Made by a program: the position numbers and the translations under genes. The notes beneath the pieces are model-generated. The model ran no database searches, was not told the origin of the DNA, and saw only the letters and a list, made by a program, of their open reading frames with translations. 64,000 nucleotides of DNA from Diadema setosum. Taxonomy: Eukaryota; Echinodermata; Echinoidea; Diadematoida; Diadematidae. The stretch is taken from positions 16,916,901 to 16,980,900 of the forward strand of contig NC_092699.1 of the NCBI RefSeq assembly GCF_964275005.1, written 5' to 3'. Shown here in pieces: positions 33,488 through 47,097 of the stretch (positions are counted from its first letter, which is position 1; each line of letters opens with the position of its first letter).

Positions 33488-33560
33488 TGAATAATAATAA
33501 TAATAATAATGACATTTTTATAGCGCATATAACAAATGAATGTTCCCTATGCGCTTTACA
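33488..33560. repeat. (AATAAT)n tail and TTTTTATAGCGCATAT motif
   Basis: (AAT)n followed by GACATTTTTATAGCGCATAT and CCTATGCGCTTTACA, an inverted GCGC pair. Similar ends are common in dispersed repeats of marine invertebrates (family memory); no full element defined. Confidence 0.4.
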
Positions 33561-34670
33561 ATGAATGAACAATGAATGAAATTTGCCAATAAATATCTCA
33601 CGAAATATATGCACAAATTACATGCATTCGGTGTGTATGACTATACCCTCATGATAGGGAAAATTACAATATGAATTACAACAATGCGATATTCTTCTGA
33701 CACTGAACATAAACATATTAAAATCTATATGTATAAGCCTTGATTGAGTGAGAAAAAGTGAGTAAAAATGTCTTGTGCAAAGATACATGTGCTGCGTAGG
33801 ATTCAAACCAAGAATATTCTGTCACCAGGGAACAGAACCTCATCTGCTTATTCACAGCAATCCCAGCACTTTGGCAATATTCAAAATTTATTCTTATCTA
33901 TATTTTCCTCTGGTATAATACATTTATGCCAAAGAAATCGTTCATGCAGAACAAGAAGATTGATATACAATGCGTTCTTTGTCTATTTTGAACTTGTTAC
34001 TGTTTCATTGTTACATTTTGCATAGAATGATATGATACCTTGAGATATCAAGGTACCAGTAATCTAGAATAGTAAATGCACAATACTGGAATAAGACAGC
34101 ATTATAAACCTCTGTGTGATCAAGACAAAACAAGGGAACCTTAGGACTACTAAACTTACCTCTTCAGATCAGTTATCTTGCTATACTCTGTACCTATTTT
34201 TTTTTTTTAAAGGAAGAGTTCTAATAGAATATTATCAGTAGTAAGGTGCAAACTCTACAATATAATAATATCTACAATTCTAATACTTTCTGTTTCACAA
34301 ATACACACTTACACCTTCTCTTGTCCATGAATAGTACTTTCCTACAAATTCTGCCCTTATAGGCTCTCTTCAAAAGGCTTATTCTAATGCAAACCTTTAC
34401 AGCTTTATATTGATTGTCAAAGTAATGACCATCACTTCTTGATTTTACATTTTGCTTTCATTGTATCTTTTGTTTTCCAAATTAGGTATGAAACTAGTAT
34501 AAATCCTACCAAATCAGAACAAATCAAGTGTGTGTGATTGCAGCGATCGTCCATGCACTTTAAACTTATTTCTGCAAGAAAGATGGATCCCAGGCATTCT
34601 GAGGTGGTATTTGATGTCGGGGCATCATGGATAGATTCACACCAAAAACTACAGCTGGATAACTCATTAA

Positions 34671-35125
34671 AGGAGACCTCCGGATGATTTTCAGATTTTT
34701 ACATAATGAACAACTATGAATTAGTTATACTGAGGACAGAGTTTCGGGATTTATGATAACTGGGATGAGGAATAAGAATATTTTCGAAATTTATAACAAA
34801 TTCCAATGAACAAGGATGATGACATGGCAGGGTCATCATAAGAATGCATGAGTTGGGGCTCAAGGAAGCAGAACAAAAGAAGAAGTCATGCATAGAGTAT
34901 ACACAGGTGAACTCGCAAGCAAGCGGTATTGTAATAAAATATTACACTGAGCATTTCTAATGAATAAATAAGCCTTGTATGTCATCATCCTTGTTCTGTG
35001 TAATTTGTTTAAGGTTTTTCAAAGTATTGTTTCTCTGCTCAAGAACCACAATAAATTCCACAAATTTATACATGGAGCTGTTGATTTATGTACTACATGA
35101 TGTGAAATCATGAAAATCGTCTGGA
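34671..35125 (+). mobile_element. AGGAGACCTCCGG MITE, copy A
   Basis: Starts TTAA-AGGAGACCTCCGGATG and runs to ATCGTCTGGACAACTC. It matches the copy at 59829 in the opposite orientation over its whole length (AACAAGGATGATGACATG, GGTGAACTCGCAAGC). The right end is decayed and lacks TTAA. Confidence 0.75.
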
Positions 35126-35129
35126 CAAC

Positions 35130-37128
35130 TCATAACTTGCTTTTTGGGTCCCCTGATTCTCAACAAACTAAAATGTCTTGTAATAATTGATAATACAAGA
35201 TTTCACAATCGGGGTAATTCCATGTCAAGTCTACTAACTACACACAGCGTCATGTGACACAATCGTCACAATAAGACATCAAAGTGACATTTTTTTTTTC
35301 TGTTTGAAGCCTACCCCCCCCCCCCTCCCCTTCACACAGGAAAAATAGGGGCTTCTACTTATAAAATGACTCAAAACAAAATTAGAGTCAAGTTAATCTT
35401 GTTTTTCACTCTCGGGGGAGATAATTTGCTTTGACATAATCTTTTAATCACTGATGAGACAAATGGTCCATTCTTGCGGAAAGATACATTTTCTCATGAA
35501 CTTTTAGACAGTTTTGGTGTATTTCCTCCACTTTCCCATTTGTTACCTTCAATGGCTAATGATCATAAACACTCATTGTTCTTTTTAATCAATCTCGCTT
35601 TAATTTTCCCTTCCAAATCATAGCCAATTATTTCATATTTCAGATTATAATGCGTGTTGCTGGAAGGCAGGAACATCAAAATATGCAGATTTCAATGACA
35701 ATAAGTGGTACAAAAATAGAACACCAAATTGATTAAAATTTTCCATTTTAGACACTTTAACATAAAGATTCTTCCCTGTGCGACCAGCGCTTGAAACAAT
35801 TCACATTTGGAGTGATTTCTCCCAGAAACCAAAAACCAAAGAAAAAAAAAAACACCCCAAAACAAGCAAACACCAAACATTTGATTATTAAGAGAAGATT
35901 TGAAAAGAACATTGTTATGATACACAGCAAACCATTTATACCAAAAGTAGTGTCGGTCATATCAGAGACGAAAAAATGATCTCTTCATAATGGAGCATAT
36001 TAATTACTTTAACCCTGCATCAATACAAGGCAATGGGACAACAGCATTCCTATAGTGTCTCGCTTATATTAGCAAGATGCCAACATTATGACGGAAAAGA
36101 AAATAGCATCTGTCCAGTTCTGCAAGAGATCACTTCTACGAACCTATGACGTGAAAGCACAAACACTGCATAGCAGAGTGAAGGATTCGATTTTAGTGTC
36201 AGTAAACCCATCACCCAGGAATGCTAATGCAGCTTTTGATTTATCCAGGGGGTTAAGTTAGATAATCAGAACCTACTTTTTTTCTCTCATTCCACCCAAT
36301 ACGCTTCAACACAGCCAATTACCCCAGCAGAACAAAGCATCGAAGCAGAAACAGAACTACATGGTACACCTAATCTAGTGACAATGAAATATTTACAAGG
36401 ATGAGCAGACAGGGGATTTTTAAGAAGCCATTCAACAAATGATTTCACAACCACCAAAATCTGGGTTCAGGAGGACACTAGTGACTACACATCATTGCTC
36501 GAACATTCAAATAAGACAGGACAGCACTTAAGAGGATATGGATTGAACAGTTCTGGATGAGCACCCGTGGAGATTTGAACAGAGGCTCTGGGAAGCCATT
36601 TATTCTATGTGAATTCAAGAAAATGCTTCTCTATTCAACAGAGGAGGTGAACTGAGAATCAACCTTTCAAGTGTGTGTGTGTACAAACTGTTGTCGCTCA
36701 GACGATTCCATGATGCCCGGATAATTAAGGCATTACAATGGCCTCTTTCCCTAGCAATGGTGACTGCCCATCTGTCCAGCAAGGACTGGCCAGGTGACCT
36801 GCATGAGTTGTTACATACTGTACTAATCATTAATGGTAAGGGAATCACTTTGATTTCAGAACAAACTCTGCAAACCATTAATATGGTGATCTCCACATCT
36901 TAAAGGCAAATCACTAGAATTTATCCAAGCTCTTCTTTAAAAAATAAACAAACATAATCTGTCAGATGCACTGATAGTCACACCAAGAACAGGACATTCG
37001 GAGTGTGTTTCTGCTAGCATTAAAGTGTATCTGTACAAATAAGACTAAGAACATCTGTACAATCGTGACCACATCGTATTCTCCCCGCACAAATATTCTA
37101 ACAAATTTTGTAAGCTTTCAAATGATTC
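35130..37128. other. Intergenic, no gene recognised
   Basis: AT-rich sequence; C run near 35315-35332. Open frames around 36615-36903 have no domain or splice support. Confidence 0.4.
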
Positions 37129-37132
37129 TTAA

Positions 37133-37217
37133 CCCGTTGAGGACGGTTTGATTTTGCTACAACACGCATTTCCCATAGACACCTGCCCGAGTATACTCGG
37201 GACTCGTCCTCAACGGG
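37133..37217. mobile_element. 85-bp TTAA-flanked MITE, copy 1
   Basis: TTAA at 37129-37132 and 37218-37221; TIR CCCGTTGAGGACG / CGTCCTCAACGGG. Inside is the perfect palindrome CCCGAGTATACTCGGG. Confidence 0.8.
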
Positions 37218-37675
37218 TTAAGACTCTCACAATGTTCATGCACACTGCACTTGTGAGTCCTGTGTCCATGTCTTACAAGTGATGATCCATATTTATTACA
37301 CACACTGTACAATATGAATAGATATATAACTGCATAAACATCATACATATAAATGCATATGTGTGTATAAATGCTCTGTGCAAGATACATGGTAATTATG
37401 CTGAAAAATATGAATACACTTACTACAGCTTCTCATAAGCTGTACCACATATATCTATCCCATGATTCACACACTCATCAAGGATCTGCAGGTGCACACT
37501 TTAGAAGTCAACTTTGTGAATGATTTTACTTTGATACCTCTCTACGTCTATCTCAACACCATGGCCACACAAAGCTTGAAGTCCATCTCCTATTTCTTCA
37601 GTCCCATGCAAGGCAAGCTGAAATCTGGAGAACAACATTGTTGCTATTGTTTTTCACTTCTTCCTTTTATTTTCT

Positions 37676-37681
37676 CAAACA
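37676..37681 (-). promoter_or_regulatory. Candidate polyadenylation signal of the adaptor-like gene
   Basis: First AATAAA on the minus strand after the stop at 38384, giving a 3' UTR of about 0.7 kb. Further AATAAA sites lie lower, so a longer UTR is possible. Confidence 0.35.
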
Positions 37682-38011
37682 GTCCTTTCCACAAACAGAA
37701 CAAGCATTTCACATGCCAGATGAAAGACAATAGCTTGTTTGATGGAGTAAGATGACCATCATTTAAAAGCTTTCTTTCCATTAAAATTTAAAGATTTTCT
37801 AAACAGCCCTGTACTCAAACAGACTACAGGAGTGCCAGACACTTATCATATAGCAACTATTTTCATAAATCAGAAACATCTATAATACATAATAAGGGGC
37901 AACAACAAAAGCATAGGCCTACTGTATAACCAGAAATATTTGTGGCATGGAATTTTTTTTTTGCAAATTGGAACCAACGGCCTCTTTTAGTGAATTGCCG
38001 CGGGCATTCAA

Positions 38012-38013
<2 letters not shown>

Positions 38014-38072
<59 letters not shown>
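38014..38072. repeat. (AT)n microsatellite, about 58 bp
   Basis: Uninterrupted AT run in the presumed 3' UTR/intergenic side of the minus-strand gene. Confidence 0.95.
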
Positions 38073-38073
<1 letters not shown>

Positions 38074-38383
38074 GTAGGTAAGATCTTTTGCGTGCATTTT
38101 GATTTTTGGTTTTACAGTATGAGATGAGGGGATGTGATAACGTGAAAAGGGAGCTATTGTATCTCCATAGTAATATGCCCTAGGAATTCTGGGAAGGTTG
38201 GGAGTGAGGGTCAGGGGTCAACAGGAAGGGCTAAATATGATCTTTCCCTCATGCTGTGCTGACCCCATCCAATCAGGAAAAAGGTATGGCATCCACAAGA
38301 AATCATTGTCGTAGGATCAGATGGCAAGGTGTGTCATACAGGATGAGTTGGTGGTTGGTTGGTTGGTATCACTCCTCTGTCAT

Positions 38384-38404
38384 TCAGTTCCCCTGCTGGA
38401 ACAT
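38384..38404 (-). CDS. Adaptor-like gene terminal exon H (MFQQGN, stop)
   Basis: The acceptor TCCCACATTACAG|ATGTTC continues in phase 0 to MFQQGN and TGA at 38384-38386. The exon is tiny, but acceptor, phase and a sensible amphipathic C-terminus (DRMKMFQQGN) agree. An alternative is read-through of the exon G donor, which would add FSFLLHSC before a stop. Confidence 0.6.
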   Translation of the reverse strand: MFQQGN

Positions 38405-41400
38405 CTGTAATGTGGGAGAAAGGGAAAAGGAATTCATAATGATGTATATATTTCCCCTCTTCTTCTTCAACCTGTTTTTACAGTACTATGAATGGTTGCA
38501 GATGTATAAATAAGTAGTTTTTGTCTTCACTTTCAAATGTTTGTGTGTTTGAAACAAGACATTGAACTCACTTTCTCGAGGGTTGCAGAATGTTTGTCAG
38601 TGGGTGTGGGTGTGTGTCAGGGTTTGTAGCATGTTCAGGGTTCAGGGGGTCGTGCTAGCTTTCCCCCTTCTATTCTGAGGTAGGAACCAATTTTATGCTT
38701 CTATTTTCAACTTTTTTTGAAGTGCCAAATTGGGCAGTATAGCAATTTTATGTTAATCTGGCATCAAACCTAAAGAGGTGATATGGATAAAACAATGGAA
38801 AACCACATAAGGAAGTAAGTGAATATATGTATGCAGACTGGTCAATACACGTCAGTAAGTGATAATGAAAAATAAATTCATACACTCAGTAGTAACAAAC
38901 TTATCAATACATGAACAAATCTATAGACATATCCAAGACATATCCAAAAATGAATGTTCAAAAAAAAATTACCGAAATCAGCTACAGAAAGCAAGAATGA
39001 AGCAGGAATGAGAATACCTTCATTCTGTCCTGCACCGTTCCCTTGCTGACTTTTTCTCTGTCAGGTGAGGGCGCCCTCACTGAACTCCTGTTTCCAGCCG
39101 AGACCGTTCCCTCCGATTTCTCTCCGTTAGATACCTGAGACGTCAAAGGTGTTTTATGACAGACAAACACAAAACACAGATTTGATTAGAGTGGAAAGAA
39201 TCAAACTAGTCAAAGTTTATTACAAACTGGACATACTATGACTAGAAAGTAATGGCCTGATAAATATCATGCGTTTTCTGGAAAGAGTAATATTCATCAA
39301 AAACAAGTATGCAAATTAATAAGGGCAATGATGATATGGTAGTCCCCTCATAGCCAATTCATTGGTCTGTACATAATAATATTTGGAAATCCTGTTTGAG
39401 CCCTAGTTCATTAACTACATGCTCTTTCCCCTTAAAGTTATCAAAGCTGCTCTATCACTGCCCCAATCTGATCCCCCTTCACAGGGTCCTGACGGGGTAC
39501 ACCCAGATTTGCCTAGAACAAACTTGAATCTACAGTCATCAATCTCCTTACACATAGAAGTAAACTTAGCTTTATCACTTTTGGTTCTAGAGCGCAAGAT
39601 TTTCAAAGATTCCAGAATTTGGCCGGGGCTTTTAGTCCTGCACGGTTTGTCCTGATTTGAACAAATTGAGATTCTTTCACTCAAGGGATGCTACTTGCCA
39701 AGTTTAGTGAAAGTCCATCATGGGATTTTCAAAAAGAAGCTAAATATTCAAAAGGTCTTTGCACAATGCCCCATAAATGATGAATGATCACAACTGCTCA
39801 TTTGATCCTTTGGCTCTGGTGAGCTAACTGCTCAAAATTACCGTGTCTTTCTTTGGCGCTGTGGCTGACTCTATCTCCACCGAAATCTTGACCAGTTTCT
39901 TGTTGATCTCTGACCACTCGCTCTGCGCCGCCTCAACCTGCTTCTTCAACTTCTCCTTCTCCGTCGGATCAGACTCAGACATCATCTTCGCTCTGGAAGA
40001 GAGAGCGAGGGAAAGCAAACAACATGATGGTCAAATAAGATTAAATTTATTCATCCTTCTTGGCAACTTTTTATTTTCATGAAATTCTATCTGCTCATAA
40101 CTGTTAAAGGGATGGTACAGTATTGATGGAGATGAGAATTGGGCTTCAAACTTTTTGCGATACCAAGAAAACACTTATGAAATAGTACAGAGCATACCAT
40201 TTTAAGAAGAATTCAAATTTATTTGATGAAAATTGAGTTTGGAATGACTGAAACATCCAAAAACAAAGTAAAACAAAGCGATCATAATAAAATGTGGGTC
40301 CCGCACTTTATTAGAATCGCTCTGTTTTGGATATCTCATTTCAAAACCAATTTTCATCAGATAAATGTTGAATTCCTCATGGAATTACATGCTCTTTCAT
40401 ATTTCATAAGAGGTTTCTCATTATCTCACAAAAAAATGTTAGAAACTTGAAATTAGGTCTCAACGACAACTATACAATCCCATTAATATTTTAGAGATTA
40501 CACACTGAAATGAACTGCTATGTTGAGCTCTGGACATCTGCGTCTCAGACACACACACACAGAAAAAAAAACAACATTACTGCAAACACAGCCTTTCCTT
40601 TAATTTCATGAGAAAACATACTCTCATCTATGCCATAAATATAAGGATAGAATTTATTATATTTTTGTTAAACTACAGGGGAATCTTGTCATAATGAGAA
40701 CCTAAAACCTATGACAATTACCTTGCTTCATCAAGGTACAAAAACAAAGAAATATATATAGTTGGAACCTACAAATCACCTTGTCAAAAAATGAATTGTG
40801 TTACATCTGATCTCTTTAACCCCCTTCCCCTCACTTCAGTATTATTTAAGGTATGAATTTGCTCATTTCCTCCCTTCGACAGAACTCCCCATCACTGTAC
40901 TGCCAAATTTCTGAACCCCATTTCATAGACTTTCTACAGGCCTTTCCTGCCTTGGAGACCCCTAAATCTGGAACACTGCTCAATGCACCCTCAATCCCAG
41001 GTGAGCTCTTAATCCTAACCCCCGATCTCAGGACAGAAACCCCTACATCATCTCAAATAAACTATCATCATACAATACCTGGTAATATAATAATGACAAT
41101 CTTTCGTGTTCATTTGTTCAAAATGGAATCTCAGACCTCATGAGAAACCTAACAAAATATCTCAAAACACACCTAACAAAAATTCATAACTCATAACACA
41201 AATGTTTAAATACTCTTTTTAAGTTTCTTGGGAGTCCACAGAGAAAGAGAGGAAGAAACCCCCCTTTTAACATGAAATCTATAGGTGAAAAGACAAATAC
41301 ACCCCCTTTTATTATAATTCTTAGGCAAGACTTCTTTTTGCATGAAAGAACCCTTTTGGGGAACATGCATGCATTCCCTCCTATCCTGGAGTGGGGCCTC

Positions 41401-44400
41401 TTTATAACTTATCAGGGCAATCACCCCCAGAGGGCAATTACCCCCCCCCCCCCCCGGCTAAATATTGGTTTGTGGTATAAAGTTTGAGTAAAGATTAGGG
41501 TTAGGCTTAGGTTTCGGGTTACAGTTTGGGTTATGGTTGGGATTAGTTTCAGGACTAGGATTAGAGTTAGGGTTGGGGGAAGGGTTCGGAGCAATTGCCC
41601 ATGGGGTAATCGCCCTAGACCCCTTTATAAGGGGGTTCCACTGTAAGAGAGATACCTGAGGTCCGCTTTCTTCCTGGTGGCTGCCCTCTTCTTGTCCTCC
41701 AGCTCCTTCCTCTCCTGCATCAGTTTGTCCTTGAGGAGTAAGTGGCTCATCTCTGAGTCTTTGAACTTGTTGAGGGTAGCTGCAAAGACCAGTTTACAGA
41801 CAAGAAGTTTGCAAGTTGCATTTCTTTTAAATTTCTTTTCGTTTCATTCATTTAAAGGGATGCTATAGTCCTGGTGGAGATTAGGATTGGGCTTTTATTA
41901 AACTTTTTGCAAGATACCAAGAAACAAATTATTAAATAGTACAGAGCATACTACTCTAAGAGGAATTCAAAGTTTATATGATGAAAATTGGGTTTGGAAT
42001 GGCCGAGACATCCAAAAACAAAGTAAAACAAAAGTGAAACAGAAGCAACCGGCCCAAGACCTTAAACCCATCACCACTGCTCATTTGGCAGCGACACTGC
42101 CAACTGAGCTTATCAGTCAGTTCATGGCTGTAACACAATGAAGTTTACCTAATGCCTCACCTTGCTTCCTTTCTCACTGGTCTTATTGACAATTCATTAG
42201 TTTCCACAAACACATAAAGCATATACAAAGAGGATAGATTAAGGTGTGGGGTTTCTTCAATTTGTCTCCCTCTACAAATAAAATTTGTTAAGATTGCAAC
42301 TGCTGATCTGTAAATTAACAAACACGTCACAAAAAAGGAACCAGTGGGACTCGAACCTGTCATCTACTGAGTTTCGGGCAGCGACAGTACCACCAGGCTG
42401 TCCCTGGTTGCCGGCAGTGACACGATGAACATGGAACAAATACCCAAGCTCCGAAACGCTGACATTATTAAGTTAAGTGGTCCACGATGGACAAGGCATA
42501 TTAAATGAAAGAAAGATATTAATCAGAAGGTTGAAGGTACAGGTGTGGGTTTCTTCAATTTGTCTCCCTCTACAAATTGAATTTGTTACAGGTTGTTGTT
42601 TTTGCTCTTTTTTTTTCAGGAAGAGTGTGCAAATTGTACATGGCTCTTGCCTCTGCTGAAATTCTTTTCCCAACGGAATTTTGCGGCACTTTATGACAAT
42701 TATTGCACAAGAGTGGTATTACAAACCAGAAGGTTTCCTTTCCAATCCAGGGGACTTCTTCACTTCCTCCTTCTTGACTGCTCCCGAGTGCAGGCTTCCT
42801 GGAGAATGGGACCCCGGAGACGGGGCTGGTTTCTCCTCCTCTTTCGCGGCTGCCGCATCTTTCGCTGCCCCTTCTTTCGCTGCCGCCTCTTTCGCTGCCG
42901 CCTCTTTTGCTGCCGCATCCTTCGCCGCCTCTGCGGCTGCTGCTTCCTCCTCCTTCTTCTTCTTCTTCTTGTCCTCCTTTTCCTTCTTTTCCTTCTCCTT
43001 CTTTTCCTTCTTCTCTTTCTTCTCCCTCTGCTTCCGCTCCTTCTCTGTCTCCACCTTTTCACCTTGGGGTACATCCAAGGACAGCGAGATGGCCTCCTTC
43101 TCCTTCTTCCCGCCTCTAAATTGCTATAATGTCAAATTTGTTGTGAGTAAAGAAACTGGATTAATGGTATGTCAACATTTAGAATGATGAGGCATCATGT
43201 TCACATCTTTAATGCAGACAGTTGTAAAAGCAATGTCTACAAAGAATATAAGTACCTTTAATTTCTTGATTACTTTAATTAATTTTCATGCTCAAATTGG
43301 GTAAATATAAAGTTTTTATCAATATATTTTAATACATTCATGTATGCAGTAGAATTATCTCACAACCTGGAATCACAAGAATCCTTAAAAAACAAACAAA
43401 CAATAAATAAAATAACTTCTTATCAATACGAAAGAATTAATGTGTTTGTTGTTTTAAAATTGAAATCAAAGCTAAATATCAAAGTACTATAAATCAAGTA
43501 TTTTTTTTTCATTTTTGAAAAGATTTGGATGTGCATACATACATGACTTGTTCTCTTTTTCTGCATGCTGTTCACATAATATTCACAACAATGGTGCATT
43601 CTACACATTCTGAGTGAAACTAGGTACACAAAATGATGCAGATTCTGCTGGACGAGTAATATGATAGTGCCACACTAGGACAGGAACATGACAGGACATA
43701 CAGACTGTGTTATATCTATCACTACATTGTCATATGAATATTATATGAATTCCTCCATGCATGTACCACAAATGCAAAAGAGAAGTTGAATGATTACTGT
43801 CTTGTTGTCAGTGGCATGCATGGTGACTTTTTAACATGCAGGGCAAGACAGACAGACAGACAGACAAACAAACAAACATTGACAGATATGTTCTGGGAGC
43901 GGATGTAAAAAGAGCAGCATGCTGAGGGGGAAATACAATGTATCAACAAGTGAAGTGAATTCAAATTTACACTAGGTTTTAAAAAGTCTCCATTCTCAGG
44001 TTGCAAATGCACAGCAGATAAAGCAGTGCATGTACAGATATCATACAGATAAATAGGTACAAGATAGATAAGCAGATATATATATGTTCAGAAAACAGAC
44101 AGCCATCCAAATCTACAGAAATTAGTGAAAATCCTTCTGAAATGAAAGATATCAAGATATAGCATCTTCAATCACTCATCGTGAGCTGTGAATATGAAAA
44201 CTATTATTCTGTGGTGACACTGTAACACCTAAGTCAATGCCACATCCTGAATGAAAAACAAGTTTTCTTATAAGATGGTGAATGGAGACACGGGTAGGTT
44301 TCATGAAAGCAACGTCTGTTTTTTGATGGGCAAACTGCTGCTACATCACTGCGATGAAATTTCACTCATTTGCACCACACAAAGACAATTATGCAGAATA

Positions 44401-45259
44401 TGAGGAGGAGGGGAGCAGAGGTGCAGATTTGGAGGTAAATATATCGGATGATTTTTTTTTTCTTTAATTTATTAGCATGTGTTCATGCGTGAATTTATGC
44501 CACACAAGTAGATATATTAATGCATTCAGGAATGTGTATGGTGCAATAAGAACACAACAAACATGCTGTGGACTTTCTTGCCTTGCTATAACAGTGAGGA
44601 TTTCATTCACGGATTTCAGGTTTCTTCAAATGAATCATGAATATTCATCACGTAGGAATTTAATGCTGAACAGCTGAGCAAATCCACACTCTCAGAACAG
44701 CAAAAGAATTATTTGATGAATATATATTTCGTAACACCATGTACAATGGGACACGATGTACACAATATGATTTTTCAGCACGAAAAGAAATGTATGTCTA
44801 TAATCATATGTATGTGCGTAAAACAGAATGCATGTGTGCATATATAATGCAAACATATATGTACATACGTGTTCATTATGTCGTCTATGTGACATAAGTG
44901 AAAAAAGTGGGGACAGTGCATGTGTTCAGTACTTTTAGGATCATCACTCAACACAAAAAGATGTATTTTAAATGAGGCAGCTGGAGGGGGGGGGGGGGGG
45001 GAGCAGGGAATGATTACAACATGTTTTTCTATACCTAGAGAGAAATAATGACTGTTTCATCATCACACACACATCATCAAAGTGCTCATGTATGTTTCGA
45101 TACACAAGAGATGCATTCCGTGCATTTGGCCCATTTGTTATCATACTATTGCATGCTTCATCACAGAAGGAATAGCCAAAATGTGCAAACATACATATAC
45201 AAAGAAAAAAAAACAGAATAAAAATCATATACCAAACAGTTTAACTTTTCCTGGAATTC

Positions 45260-45317
<58 letters not shown>

Positions 45318-47064
45318 TGTTATACTTTACGCACCTTAATTTCTGTTATCAAAAAAGTGATGTTCATATCTTTTTTGTCGGAAAATGAAATAAAACATTG
45401 AATTGAATTGAATTGAATCAACAAGACAAAGTGTTCACTCTTTAGAAATTAGATATGGCCACTGGTCATCATTCACAACTCATCGTTAGTGCTTTCATTA
45501 AACATAAGGAATTTGAAAGATATGCATAAGTAAGTCAGATAGAACAAGCAGCATTGAGGAACATTATTTTGTGTAATATGCAGAATAAATTGTAAATTGC
45601 AGAATACGTAGCTAGACAGTGCACAAGTACCACAGAAGATTTGAAAGACAGCCTTAGAAATGCAAGGTCAAGTTAACGGACAATTATTCCATATCAAAAC
45701 CAGGAAGACCCAGTAATAATAAGCTATGACTTATACATACAAGAGGTCTTTTTTGTTTTTGTAAATTTTTCCCTCTTTCTGTAGATCCTAAGGTTGTTTT
45801 GAGCATGAATATTGCATTAAGCCCATTTTGAAGAAACTTAAAATTACAAAAATTTCCCTTCCATATTGTAAAGAATCTTCCAGTAAATTGATTCTTCGTT
45901 GTGACACTTGCATCTCATGAAATTCATACGAACAAGTTTTGCCGATGCTTAAAAGGGATAGCCACGTTGTACACACCACAGGTGCAGTTGCTGGTTACCA
46001 AATAGTTCCCACTCCCGGATCACGTATGATGGAAACAAGACTTGGGAGATAAAAAAGCACAGCACGCAAAAAAGAAGGAAGCATGAGCCTAGGAAGTTAT
46101 GCAATCCAAAATTCAGTACGTCCTCTTCTTCCACTGAAAGCTCTTCCCATCCGGCAGCAAGACACATAAAGGTGAGTTCACAATGCCCCTGAAGCACGCA
46201 AGCAAAGTCACACCAATGTACAATGTAACAGGTATTTGAAGGGAGGGAATACAAAATGCTCCATGTTTGTGTGTGTCGATGCAATGCAGGAAGGTAAATA
46301 TTATGGTATATGCAATAAACGGGACTACTCAACTACTTGACTACAGGTGCCTGGCAGTGAAAATTACATGTAAACATGGAAACATTTACACTGGTACTCT
46401 TTTTCAATAGCCTTTACTAATTCCTCTGAACTTTTCTTTTTGGAAATTACATGCATGAAAGCATTTCTGTACATATCTTTAAATTTGTTGCAAGGTAATG
46501 CTGTGCTGCACTATTCATTTGAGGTCAAATTCATGAAACTTTTCACACTGTAAAATATTCCATGTTTACAGTACAATACTGTAGATGTTTGTGTGTGTGT
46601 GACGATGGGTAAGGGTCTGTAACTTTGTATGTAACCGGAAAAGAGAGACAGACAGACAAAAAAGAGACAAACAGACAGACAGAGAAAGAGAGAGAGAAGG
46701 ATGAAGAGGGAAGGGAGAGAGAGAATGTGCCTATATCTGTGTCAGTCAAAACGCATGTATGTGCGAGTAAGAGAGAAAAATATAATAGATAGATATCTAG
46801 ATAGATAGATAGACAGATGGATAGATAGATAGATGGATAGACAGATGGATAGATAGATAGATAGATGGATAGATAGATGGATAGATAGATAGATAGATGG
46901 ATAGATAGATGGATAGATAGATAGATAGATAGATAGATGGATAGATAGACAGATGGATAGATAGATGGATAGATAGATAGATGGATGGATAGATAGATAG
47001 ATAGATAGACAGATGGATAGATAGATGGATAGATAGATGGATAAATAGATAGCTAGCTAGCTAC

Positions 47065-47097
<33 letters not shown>

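Noticed and set aside
36615..36903. Overlapping frames on both strands
   Set aside because: No recognisable domain, no splice-bounded exon, AT-rich surroundings.
42593..43187. Plus-strand frames of 168-178 residues, Ser/Phe/Leu/Cys-rich
   Set aside because: Antisense of the Lys/Glu-Ala exon; the minus frame links seven neighbouring exons by phase, these do not.
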